Part shown: positions 1-6,969 of the stretch, piece after piece
Layout: each line of letters starts with the position of its first letter
How positions within the stretch are numbered: the stretch's first letter is position 1
Assembly: GCA_947176615.1 (NCBI GenBank)
Contig: CAMWRO010000127.1
Coordinates: 1-8,061 of the forward strand
Origin: an uncultured Porphyromonadaceae bacterium
GTDB lineage: Bacteria > Bacteroidota > Bacteroidia > Bacteroidales > Muribaculaceae
Reading direction: 5' to 3'
DNA: 8,061 nucleotides
Notes under the pieces: generated by a model
What the model was told of the DNA's origin: nothing
Database searches by the model: none
Seen by the model: the letters and a program-made list of their open reading frames with translations, nothing else
Made by a program: the position numbers and the translations under genes

Positions 1-1
1 G

Positions 2-1237
2 AACATAATAGTCCTTTCGGCAATGTCAGGAACAACCAACGCCCTTGTGGAGATTTCAGATTACCTCTACAAGAAAAACTATACAGGGGCGAAGGAGACA
101 ATCAACATGCTTGAGTCAAAATATCTCAAGACCATTGCCTCCCTTTATGACTATCACGAAAGTCGCGAAAAGGCTCTGAAAGAAATAAAGGCTTGTTTTA
201 ACTATATACGTTCATTTGCACGCGAACCGTTCACTCAGGCCGAGGAAAAGATAATCCTCGCCCAAGGTGAAATCATGTCAGTGGCGATGATGTCCATCCT
301 GCTCAACGAGCGCGGATTTAACGCCGAGCCGCTCCCCGCGCTTGATTACATGAAGACAGGGGAGAACGGCGAACCCGATTTTAATTATATCTCCATGCAT
401 CTCGGGTCGCTGCTTGACAAGTATTGCGATGCCGACATTTATGTGACACAGGGATTCATATGCCGCAACTCGGCAGGCGAGATTGATAATCTCGAGCGTG
501 GCGGCAGCGACTATACGGCATCTATAATCGGAGCGGCGATTGATGCCGACGAGGTTCAGATCTGGACTGACATTGACGGAATGCATAACAACGACCCCCG
601 CTTTGTCGAGGGTACCGATCCGGTGGGGCAGCTGCATTATGAGGAAGCTGCCGAATTGGCCTATTTCGGAGCCAAGATTCTTCACCCCACCTGCGTGCTG
701 CCGGCCAAGGTCAACAATATCCCCGTGCGGCTGCTGAACACCATGCAGCCCGAAGCTCATGGCACAATCATTGACAATGAAATCGGTGTGCCGTGCATCA
801 AGGCGGTTGCCGCAAAGGACAACGTAATCGCCATCAAGATTAAAAGTAGCCGCATGCTTATGGCCTACGGGTTCTTGTCAAAGGTTTTTGAAACATTTGA
901 ACGCTACAAGACCCCCGTTGACATGGTGGCCACATCTGAGGTCGGTGTCTCTTTGACCGTGGATTCGGAACGTCACTTGATTGAGATTGTTGATGAATTG
1001 AAAGAATTTGGCACGGTGACCGTTGACCGGGACATGGTGATTGTGTGTGTCGTGGGAAATCTCGAATGGACCAATACCGGATTTGAAACACAGGCGCTTG
1101 AGGCATTGCGCGACATTCCGGTCAGAATGATTTCTTACGGCGGTTCCAATTACAATATCTCATTCCTGATACGGCGTGAGGACAAGATAGCCGCCTTGAA
1201 CCGTCTGAGCGACTGCTTGTTTAAAAATAAGAAATAA
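2..1237 (+). CDS. lysC: Aspartate kinase, monofunctional lysine-sensitive type (5' end outside window)
   Basis: Phosphorylates L-aspartate to aspartyl-4-phosphate, the first step of the lysine/threonine/methionine pathway, in the cytosol. The frame is open from base 2 and reads NIIVLSAMSGTTN, the family's second conserved block, so the gene starts upstream; the KFGGTS ATP-binding block and about 30 residues are missing. The ATG at 23 lies inside this block and is not the start. 411 residues are present. The kinase core carries RGGSDYT (497-517) and WTDIDG with NNDPR just after, then FGAKILHP. Two C-terminal ACT domains follow; GFLSKVF and VDMVATSEV match the lysine-binding segments of E. coli AK III, so feedback by lysine is likely (inference). 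There is no fused homoserine dehydrogenase. lysA follows after 10 bases, which supports a lysine role. The symbol is by family resemblance. Confidence 0.93.
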   Translation, partial: NIIVLSAMSGTTNALVEISDYLYKKNYTGAKETINMLESKYLKTIASLYDYHESREKALKEIKACFNYIRSFAREPFTQAEEKIILAQGEIMSVAMMSILLNERGFNAEPLPALDYMKTGENGEPDFNYISMHLGSLLDKYCDADIYVTQGFICRNSAGEIDNLERGGSDYTASIIGAAIDADEVQIWTDIDGMHNNDPRFVEGTDPVGQLHYEEAAELAYFGAKILHPTCVLPAKVNNIPVRLLNTMQPEAHGTIIDNEIGVPCIKAVAAKDNVIAIKIKSSRMLMAYGFLSKVFETFERYKTPVDMVATSEVGVSLTVDSERHLIEIVDELKEFGTVTVDRDMVIVCVVGNLEWTNTGFETQALEALRDIPVRMISYGGSNYNISFLIRREDKIAALNRLSDCLFKNKK

Positions 1238-1247
1238 GTATAAGTCA

Positions 1248-2393
1248 GTGGATACACCTTTTTATTATTATGACATGTCTCTCCTTGACCGGACGATTTC
1301 GGCCGTCGGGAGAGCCGCTGCGACCGATGTGCGTTTCCATGTGCATTATGCAGTAAAAGCTAATGCCGACAAGGAGATTCTTGAGGCCATAAGCCGTGCA
1401 GGCCTTGGCGCCGACTGTGTGAGCGGATGGGAAATCGAGGCAGCGGTTTCAGCCGGTTTCCCGGCTGAAAAAATTGTCTTTGCCGGTGTCGGGAAAACCG
1501 ACCGGGAGATTGAACTTGCGTTGAAGGCCGGGATAGGGTGTTTCAATGTGGAATCGATGCAGGAACTTGAGGTTATCGGAACGATTGCGTCTGGTCTGGG
1601 TGTGACGGCTCCCGTGGCCTTGCGTGTGAACCCCAATATTGACGCTCACACTCATGAATATATAACCACAGGGCTGTCTGAAAACAAGTTCGGCATAAAT
1701 CTTGACCAACTGTCGGCACATGTCATGGCGGCGGTTTCGATGCCCGGCGTTTCTCTTGAGGGGTTGCACTTCCACATCGGCTCTCAGATAACCGAGTCGG
1801 AACCCTTTGAAATGCTGTGCGAGACAATAAACAGGATACAGGAAGAATATCTCTCGCAGGGAATCTCATTCCGAAACATCAACGTCGGAGGAGGACTCGG
1901 GATTGATTATGCCGATCCGTCGGGGCATCCCATTCCCGATTTTGACCGTTATTTTTCGGTGTTTCGCAATAAGTTGAAGGCATATCCCGACCAGAAGGTG
2001 CATTTTGAGCTCGGCCGGTCTGTTGTAGCGCAATGCGGCTCGCTCATTACGCGCGTACTATATATAAAAGAAGGCTCCGTCAAGCGATTTGCAATAGTCG
2101 ATGCCGGAATGACCGATTTGATACGTCCCGCGCTGTATAATGCCTATCATAAAATTGAAAAGGCCGATGCCGATTTGAAACCCGCGCATGTTGACAGCGA
2201 CACGTTGACTCAATCCTATGATGTCGTCGGGCCGATATGTGAATCATCAGACTGTTTTGCCCGCGACGTCCGCCTCCCGGTCTTGAAAAGAGGAGATTTG
2301 TTAATGATACGCTCAGCCGGGGCTTATGGCCGGGTTATGGCTTCGCAGTATAATTTGCGGCCGATTCCATGCGGAATGTATCGTGAAAGTTGA
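1248..2393 (+). CDS. lysA: Diaminopimelate decarboxylase
   Basis: Decarboxylates meso-diaminopimelate to L-lysine, the last step of the pathway; PLP-dependent, fold type III (alanine-racemase-like barrel plus C-terminal beta domain), cytosolic dimer. Visible in the 381 residues: the PLP lysine in YAVKAN (Lys37), HIGSQ (176-180), the phosphate-binding glycines NVGGGLG (212-218), ELGR (254-257), the partner-subunit catalytic cysteine in CESSD (331-335), and GAYG with Tyr360. The start is GTG at 1248: the frame is closed by TGA at 1206, no ATG lies between, and the family's N-terminal TPFYYYD motif begins two codons after the GTG, so the ATG at 1275 would cut it. It lies 10 bases after the aspartate kinase stop, probably co-transcribed. 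Where many family members have EPGR this protein has ELGR. Confidence 0.95.
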   Translation: MDTPFYYYDMSLLDRTISAVGRAAATDVRFHVHYAVKANADKEILEAISRAGLGADCVSGWEIEAAVSAGFPAEKIVFAGVGKTDREIELALKAGIGCFNVESMQELEVIGTIASGLGVTAPVALRVNPNIDAHTHEYITTGLSENKFGINLDQLSAHVMAAVSMPGVSLEGLHFHIGSQITESEPFEMLCETINRIQEEYLSQGISFRNINVGGGLGIDYADPSGHPIPDFDRYFSVFRNKLKAYPDQKVHFELGRSVVAQCGSLITRVLYIKEGSVKRFAIVDAGMTDLIRPALYNAYHKIEKADADLKPAHVDSDTLTQSYDVVGPICESSDCFARDVRLPVLKRGDLLMIRSAGAYGRVMASQYNLRPIPCGMYRES

Positions 2394-2442
2394 AAAATAT
2401 GTTGTAAAACATATAAAATTTTGATTTATATTTAAAATATTA

Positions 2443-2458
2443 GCCGTAACTTTACGGC
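2443..2458. other. Small hairpin overlapping the left arm of the large palindrome
   Basis: GCCGTAA (2443-2449) and TTACGGC (2452-2458) are perfect complements separated by CT. The second half is also part of the left arm of the 21-bp inverted repeat, where it pairs with GCCGTAA at 2492-2498. The two foldings therefore exclude one another at the base of the long stem. Whether this has a role, as RNA switch or as a third protein half-site, is unknown. Confidence 0.55.
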
Positions 2459-2499
2459 GTGAAATAAGTGTCGAATTTACACTTATTTCACGCCGTAAA
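2451..2499. promoter_or_regulatory. Perfect 21-bp inverted repeat: lysA terminator and/or operator before the arabinose genes
   Basis: Arms 2451-2471 and 2479-2499 are perfectly complementary over 21 bases around a 7-base loop (CGAATTT). The inner core reads GTGAAATAAGTGT and its complement. An AT run with four T follows at 2501-2504. As RNA this is a stable stem-loop 58 bases after the lysA stop, fitting a terminator, though the stem is only about 40% G+C and the T run is short. As DNA it is a symmetric site 69 bases before the galM start, where a dimeric repressor such as AraR, encoded in the same cluster, could bind. The sequence alone does not decide between the two. Confidence 0.6.
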
Positions 2500-2505
2500 A
2501 TTTTG
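2476..2505 (+). promoter_or_regulatory. Weak candidate Bacteroidota promoter for the arabinose genes
   Basis: AAATTTTG (2498-2505) matches the Bacteroides -7 consensus TAnnTTTG except at the first base. TTTA (2476-2479) matches the -33 TTTG at three of four bases, with an 18-base spacer (usual 19-21). If real, the right half of the palindrome covers the promoter, a layout suited to repression. The same TAAAATTTTG string also occurs at 2414-2423, so in this AT-rich stretch the match could be chance. Confidence 0.25.
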
Positions 2506-2567
2506 CACATCACGTTCAACCTGATTGAATCTATATTACCATAATATCTTCAACATTAAAAAGTATC

Positions 2568-3719
2568 ATGAGCAATCTCAAAATTGTCGCAGCAGCCGCA
2601 GTGTCGGCTATCTGTCTGAGTGCCTGTTCTACAGGGACGCAACAGCCTGTGTTGACGAAGTCAGGACTTAATCCTGAAAATTTTGCCCGGGAGTATGACG
2701 GGAAAAAGACCGCCCTCTACACCTTGTCCAATGCCAACGGCATGGAAGTGTGCGTGACCAACTTTGGCGGCCGCATTGTTTCCATCATGGCTCCTGACCG
2801 CGACGGAAACCTTCGCGATGTCGTTCTCGGTCTTGACAGCGTAGCCGCATATTTCCCCGAGAACAACCAGACCGACTTCGGTGCATCTATCGGCCGTTAT
2901 GCCAACCGCATCAATCAGGGTCGCATCGTTATTGACGGCGATACTATCCAACTCCCGCAGAACAACTTCGGCCACTGCCTCCACGGAGGTCCGACAGGAT
3001 GGCAATACAAGGTTTACGATGCTGCGCAGCCCAATGACTCGACCGTGGTACTTACCCTCAACTCTCCCGACGGTGACAACAATTTCCCCGGAAACGTGAC
3101 TGCTACCGTTACCTACACCCTTACCGCCGACAATGCAATCGACATCGACTATAAGGCTGAGACTGACAAAAAGACGGTTGTCAACATGACCAATCACTCT
3201 TATTTCAACCTTTCAGGCAACCCCGACAATCAGATTACCGACGACATTCTGTATGTCAATGCGGCTGATTTCACCCCCGTTGATTCTACCTACATGACTA
3301 CCGGTGAAATCCTCCCTGTCAAAGACACTCCTATGGATTTCACTACCCCCAAGGCGGTAGGGCAGGACATTGCCGTCGATTTCGAGCAGCTTAAAAACGG
3401 CAACGGATATGACCACAACTGGGTGCTTTCAACCAATGGAGACATCAATACCCCCGCAGCCACCCTCGTGTCGCCTGCAAGCGGCATCAAGATGACTGTT
3501 TATACTGACGAACCCGGTATTCAGGTTTACTCTGGCAACTTCCTTGATGGCACTGTCACCGGCAAGCAGGGTAAAGTATATAATCAGCGCACAGGCATCT
3601 GCCTCGAAACCCAGCACTATCCCGACAGTCCCAACAAGCCCGAATGGCCTTCGGTGGTTCTTGAGCCGGGTCAGACCTATTCAAGCCACTGCATCTTCAA
3701 GTTTGATGTGGAGAAATAA
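2568..3719 (+). CDS. galM: Aldose 1-epimerase (mutarotase), exported lipoprotein
   Basis: Interconverts alpha and beta anomers of aldoses; here probably L-arabinose, given the neighbours. Of 383 residues, 1-20 form a lipoprotein signal: a basic Lys5, an Ala-rich hydrophobic stretch and the lipobox LSAC with Cys20. Residues after the cysteine (STGTQQ) lack the acidic run typical of surface-exported Bacteroidota lipoproteins, so a periplasmic anchor is more likely. The mature part is a full GalM beta-sandwich: NFGGRIVS (65-72), GRYANRI (109-115), LHGG (His139), NHSYFNLSG (His210, expected catalytic acid), YDHNW (281-285) and CLETQHYPDSPN (Glu347, expected catalytic base). The ATG at 2568 gives the complete signal peptide. 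The symporter starts 50 bases downstream; it is the first gene of the arabinose cluster. Confidence 0.92.
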   Translation: MSNLKIVAAAAVSAICLSACSTGTQQPVLTKSGLNPENFAREYDGKKTALYTLSNANGMEVCVTNFGGRIVSIMAPDRDGNLRDVVLGLDSVAAYFPENNQTDFGASIGRYANRINQGRIVIDGDTIQLPQNNFGHCLHGGPTGWQYKVYDAAQPNDSTVVLTLNSPDGDNNFPGNVTATVTYTLTADNAIDIDYKAETDKKTVVNMTNHSYFNLSGNPDNQITDDILYVNAADFTPVDSTYMTTGEILPVKDTPMDFTTPKAVGQDIAVDFEQLKNGNGYDHNWVLSTNGDINTPAATLVSPASGIKMTVYTDEPGIQVYSGNFLDGTVTGKQGKVYNQRTGICLETQHYPDSPNKPEWPSVVLEPGQTYSSHCIFKFDVEK

Positions 3720-3769
3720 AGACAATCTTTTTGCAACCTTAAATTAATAACAGTAAACAAGCAATTATT

Positions 3770-5473
3770 ATGGCACTACTTGACTGGCTTGTAATCGGCC
3801 TGTTCTTCATTGCCCTCGTTGGTATCATCGTGTGGGTAATGCGTCAGAAACAAAACAATGCCGCTGACTACTTTCTTGGCGGCAAAGATGCGACATGGAT
3901 AGCGATCGGTGCGTCCATCTTCGCCTCCAACATCGGTTCAGAACACCTTATCGGTCTTGCCGGCTCGGGCGCATCGAGCGGTATGGCGATGGCCCATTGG
4001 GAAATCCAAGGGTGGATGATTCTTCTTCTCGGCTGGGTATTCGTTCCATTCTATACCCGCTCGATGGTCTACACAATGCCTGAGTTCCTTGAACGACGTT
4101 TCAACCCTCAGTCGCGCACCATCCTCGCCACAATCTCCCTTATCAGCTATGTGCTGACCAAGGTCGCCGTTACCGTCTATGCCGGTGGACTCGTGTTCCA
4201 GCAGGTATTCGGCATCGATACCCTGTGGGGAATTGACTTCTTCTGGATTGCTGCAATCGGTCTCGTGCTTCTGACGGCCCTTTACACTATTTTCGGCGGT
4301 ATGAAATCTGTGCTTTACACTTCGGTGCTTCAGACCCCGATTCTTCTTCTCGGTTCTCTCATTATCCTTGTTCTCGGCCTCAAGGAACTTGGCGGCTGGG
4401 ATGAAATGATGAGGATTTGCTCTGACGTTAAGGTCAACGAATATGGTGACACTATGGTCAACCTTATCCGTGACAACAACGACAAGCAGTATCCTTGGCT
4501 CGGTGCCCTTATCGGCTCGGCTGTAATCGGTTTCTGGTACTGGTGTACTGACCAGTTCATCGTTCAGCGCGTTCTTTCGGGTAAAGATGAAAAAGAGGCT
4601 CGCCGCGGTACAATCTTCGGTGCCTATCTGAAACTTCTCCCCGTGTTCCTGTTCCTCATCCCCGGCATGATTGCATTTGCCATCCATCAGAAATATGTCG
4701 GTGCCGGTGGTGAAGGTTTCCTCCCGATGCTTGCCAACGGCAACGTCAACTCCGATGCCGCTTTCCCCACTCTGGTAGCCAAGCTGCTCCCCGCCGGTGT
4801 GAAAGGTCTTATCGTCTGCGGTATTCTTGCAGCCCTCATGTCGTCGCTGGCCTCTCTGTTCAACTCGTCGGCCGCTCTCTTTACCATCGACTTCTATCAG
4901 CGTTACAAGCCCGATACCGATCCCAAGAAACTCGTGCGCATCGGTCAGGCCGCTACTGTTGTGATTGTGATTCTCGGTATCCTGTGGATTCCCGTTATGC
5001 GCTCTGTGGGTGACGTGCTTTATCTCTATCTTCAGGATGTGCAGTCAGTTCTCGCTCCCGGTATCGCAGCTGCGTTCCTCATCGGTATTCTGTGGAAACG
5101 TGCTACTGCTATGGGCGGTATGTGGGCGCTTCTCTCAGGCCTTATCATCGGTCTTACCCGTCTTGGCGCAAAAGTTTATTACAGCAATGCCGAGATTCTT
5201 CCCGGCAGTGACGGCAGCCTGTTCCAATATGTCTTCTATGATTGCAACTGGTTGTTCTTCTGCGGATGGATGCTCGTGTTCTGTCTCGGTGTTGGTGTGA
5301 TTGTGTCGCTTTTCACCAAGGCTCCCGACCCCGCCAAGATTCAGGGACTCGTATTCGGTACTTCTACTGCCGAGCAGCGTGCTGCAACCCGTGCAAGCTG
5401 GAACAAGTGGGATGTTGTCAACTCGATAATCATCCTCGGTATCACAGCAGCGTTCTATATCTATTTCTGGTAA
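3770..5473 (+). CDS. araP: SGLT-like sodium/sugar symporter (SSS family), probable L-arabinose importer
   Basis: Na+-coupled sugar importer of the inner membrane, 567 residues, with about 14 hydrophobic segments of the LeuT-like fold. Near the N-terminus IGASIFASNIGSEHLIGLAGSG (starting at residue 46) closely resembles human SGLT1, including the sugar-site His (here His59; vSGLT has Gln) and Glu78. YWCTDQFIVQRVLSGKD (257-273) is the SSS signature region, nearly identical to SGLT1. ALMSSLASLFNSS (355-367) carries the serines of the Na2 sodium site, and Gln422 fits the SGLT1 sugar-binding Gln457. A polar loop lies at about 207-242. Family assignment is firm; arabinose as substrate is inferred from neighbours (mutarotase upstream, araR/araD/araA downstream). 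The symbol follows the Bacteroidota arabinose cluster. A terminator hairpin follows directly after the stop. Confidence 0.9.
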   Translation: MALLDWLVIGLFFIALVGIIVWVMRQKQNNAADYFLGGKDATWIAIGASIFASNIGSEHLIGLAGSGASSGMAMAHWEIQGWMILLLGWVFVPFYTRSMVYTMPEFLERRFNPQSRTILATISLISYVLTKVAVTVYAGGLVFQQVFGIDTLWGIDFFWIAAIGLVLLTALYTIFGGMKSVLYTSVLQTPILLLGSLIILVLGLKELGGWDEMMRICSDVKVNEYGDTMVNLIRDNNDKQYPWLGALIGSAVIGFWYWCTDQFIVQRVLSGKDEKEARRGTIFGAYLKLLPVFLFLIPGMIAFAIHQKYVGAGGEGFLPMLANGNVNSDAAFPTLVAKLLPAGVKGLIVCGILAALMSSLASLFNSSAALFTIDFYQRYKPDTDPKKLVRIGQAATVVIVILGILWIPVMRSVGDVLYLYLQDVQSVLAPGIAAAFLIGILWKRATAMGGMWALLSGLIIGLTRLGAKVYYSNAEILPGSDGSLFQYVFYDCNWLFFCGWMLVFCLGVGVIVSLFTKAPDPAKIQGLVFGTSTAEQRAATRASWNKWDVVNSIIILGITAAFYIYFW

Positions 5474-5480
5474 AAAGAAA

Positions 5481-5523
5481 GGGGTTGGATGGTCTGATTT
5501 TCGGATCATCCGCCCCGTTTTTT
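5481..5523 (+). terminator. Intrinsic terminator hairpin inside the arabinose cluster
   Basis: GGATGGTCTG (5487-5496) pairs with CGGATCATCC (5502-5511) over 10 bp, two of them G-U, around a 5-base loop ATTTT. The stem is extended by GGGGT (5481-5485) with GCCCC (5512-5516) after a single bulged T. G and six T follow (5517-5523). It begins 7 bases after the symporter stop and ends 16 bases before the araR ATG. An A-rich run on the left (AAAAAGAAA) could make it work weakly in the other direction. Confidence 0.8.
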
Positions 5524-5539
5524 CAATATCCATTTGCAT

Positions 5540-6217
5540 ATGACAGAATTTTATGGTCATAATCCCCGGTTTTACGTTGGTGTCGACTGCATAATCTTTG
5601 GCCTTAATGAAGGCAAGTTGTCGATATTGCTGACAAAAAGAAGGTTTGAACCCGAAAAGGGCAAATGGTCCCTCATGGGAGGATTTGTTCAGGAAGGGGA
5701 GAGCGTCGACGATGCAGCGCGGCGTGTGCTTTATCAATTGACCGGCCTTGACAATGTGTTCATGGAGCAGGTCGGAGCCTTTGGCGCGGTCGACCGTGAC
5801 CCCGGAGAGCGAGTTGTCTCGGTTGCCTATTATGCATTGCTCAGTCTCGACGATTTTGACTTCGAGAGTGTCAGCGAACATAATGCTGTGTGGGTCAGAA
5901 TTGATGAAATGCCTGCTCTTGGATTTGACCATCCTGCCATGATTGAGAAAGCCCTCTTTACGATGCGGCGCAAGTTTTCTACCGAGCCTATCGGTTTTAA
6001 CCTCTTGCCCCACAGCTTTACGCTTTCCCAGTTGCAATCACTTTACGAATCAATACTTGGAGAGACAATAGACAAGCGTAATTTCCGCAAGCGTATCGCC
6101 GACCTCGACTGCATCGAGAAAACTGGCGAAATCGACAAGACCGGGTCCCGTCGCGGGGCCGCGCTTTACAGGTTTAATGACCGCATCTATAATTCCCACC
6201 CCAAGTTTAAAATCTGA
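5540..6217 (+). CDS. araR: AraR-type arabinose-responsive repressor (Nudix-like domain plus wHTH)
   Basis: Transcriptional regulator, 225 residues. Residues about 10-140 form a Nudix-like domain with YVGVDCIIFG, KWSLMGGFVQEGES and GAFGAVDRDPGERVVSVAYYAL; about 150-225 form a winged helix with LLPHSFTLSQLQSLYESI and DKRNFRKRIADLDCIEKTG as the helix-turn-helix. In the Nudix box (48-70) Gly48, Glu54 and Arg62 remain, but the REUxEE metal-binding part reads R-V-L-Y-Q-L, so hydrolase activity is unlikely and the domain should act as a sensor. It strongly resembles the B. thetaiotaomicron AraR (BT0354), known to be a dimeric repressor released from DNA by L-arabinose. The ATG at 5540 is preferred over an in-frame TTG two codons upstream. 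araD follows after 6 bases. Confidence 0.93.
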   Translation: MTEFYGHNPRFYVGVDCIIFGLNEGKLSILLTKRRFEPEKGKWSLMGGFVQEGESVDDAARRVLYQLTGLDNVFMEQVGAFGAVDRDPGERVVSVAYYALLSLDDFDFESVSEHNAVWVRIDEMPALGFDHPAMIEKALFTMRRKFSTEPIGFNLLPHSFTLSQLQSLYESILGETIDKRNFRKRIADLDCIEKTGEIDKTGSRRGAALYRFNDRIYNSHPKFKI

Positions 6218-6223
6218 ATCAAC

Positions 6224-6919
6224 ATGCTCGAAGAATTAAAAGAAAAAGTATTCCGTGCCAATCTTGACCTTGTCAAGCACGGATTGGTAATCTTCACATG
6301 GGGCAACGTCTCCGGAATCGACCGGGAGAAGGGCCTCGTTGTCATCAAACCAAGCGGTGTCGACTATGAGACTATGACAGTCGACGACATGGTTGTGGTC
6401 GATTTAAATACCGGCGAGGTGGTCGAGGGAAGTCTCCGTCCGTCATCTGACACTCCCACTCATCTTGCCCTTTACCGCGCATTCCCTGAAATCGGCGGTG
6501 TCGTCCATACCCACTCGACCTATGCTACCGCATGGGCCGAAGCCGGAAAGGACATTCCGAATATCGGCACTACCCATGCCGACTATTTCTATCAGGCCAT
6601 TCCCTGCACCGACGACATGACCGAGGCCGAAGTCCGTGGCGACTATGAGCTTGAGACCGGCAACGTGATTGTCAAGCGTTTCGAGGGAATGAACCCGGTT
6701 CACACACCCGGCGTGCTTGTGAAGAATCACGGCCCGTTCTCTTGGGGTAAAAATCCCGCCGACGCAGTACACAATGCCGTGGTCATGGAACAAGTTGCCA
6801 AGATGGCGTTCATCGCTTTCAGCGTGAATCCCGACCTGACAATGAATCCGCTCCTCATCGAGAAGCATTTCAACCGCAAGCACGGCCCCAACGCCTACTA
6901 CGGGCAAGCAAAAAAATAA
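6224..6919 (+). CDS. araD: L-ribulose-5-phosphate 4-epimerase
   Basis: Converts L-ribulose 5-phosphate to D-xylulose 5-phosphate by retro-aldol/aldol chemistry, feeding the pentose phosphate pathway; cytosolic, Zn-dependent, class II aldolase family. The 231 residues match the family's length. Visible: TWGNVSG (25-31) and KPSGVDY (42-48) phosphate-site segments, SSDTPTH with Asp76, the zinc ligands in VVHTHSTYATAWAEAG (His95, His97) and KNHGPFSWG (His169), THADYF with Asp120, and the C-terminal HGPNAYYGQ tyrosines (225-226). These correspond to E. coli AraD His95/97/171, Asp76, Asp120 and Tyr229. UlaF and SgbE share the fold, but the adjoining araR and araA favour AraD. It starts 6 bases after the araR stop, so the two are probably one transcript; araA follows 50 bases later. 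Confidence 0.95.
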   Translation: MLEELKEKVFRANLDLVKHGLVIFTWGNVSGIDREKGLVVIKPSGVDYETMTVDDMVVVDLNTGEVVEGSLRPSSDTPTHLALYRAFPEIGGVVHTHSTYATAWAEAGKDIPNIGTTHADYFYQAIPCTDDMTEAEVRGDYELETGNVIVKRFEGMNPVHTPGVLVKNHGPFSWGKNPADAVHNAVVMEQVAKMAFIAFSVNPDLTMNPLLIEKHFNRKHGPNAYYGQAKK

Positions 6920-6969
6920 CGACATAATAAACCAATCAAAACTTAACTATTAACTTAATACCTAAAACA

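Noticed and set aside
23..25. ATG as the start of the aspartate kinase
   Set aside because: The frame is open upstream to base 2 and the preceding residues NIIVLSA belong to a conserved aspartate kinase block, so the Met is internal.
2313..2519. Small - strand frame reading through the palindrome into the end of lysA
   Set aside because: It has no recognisable motif, and part of it is simply the palindrome.
3938..4687. 249-codon open frame on the - strand
   Set aside because: Fully opposite the SGLT-like symporter; the product is rich in polar residues without recognisable motifs, as expected for a shadow frame.
5534..5539. TTG at 5534 as the araR start
   Set aside because: It adds only two residues before an ATG that gives the usual AraR N-terminus; no ribosome site favours it.
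5135..6037. 300-codon open frame on the - strand
   Set aside because: It lies opposite the end of the symporter, the terminator and araR. All + strand genes there have clear family motifs, while the antisense product shows none; it is a codon-bias shadow.
6935..6960. TTAACTATTAACTTAAT-like short repeat before araA as an operator
   Set aside because: It is a low-complexity AT-rich leader like those before the symporter and galM, with no similarity to the palindrome at 2451-2499.
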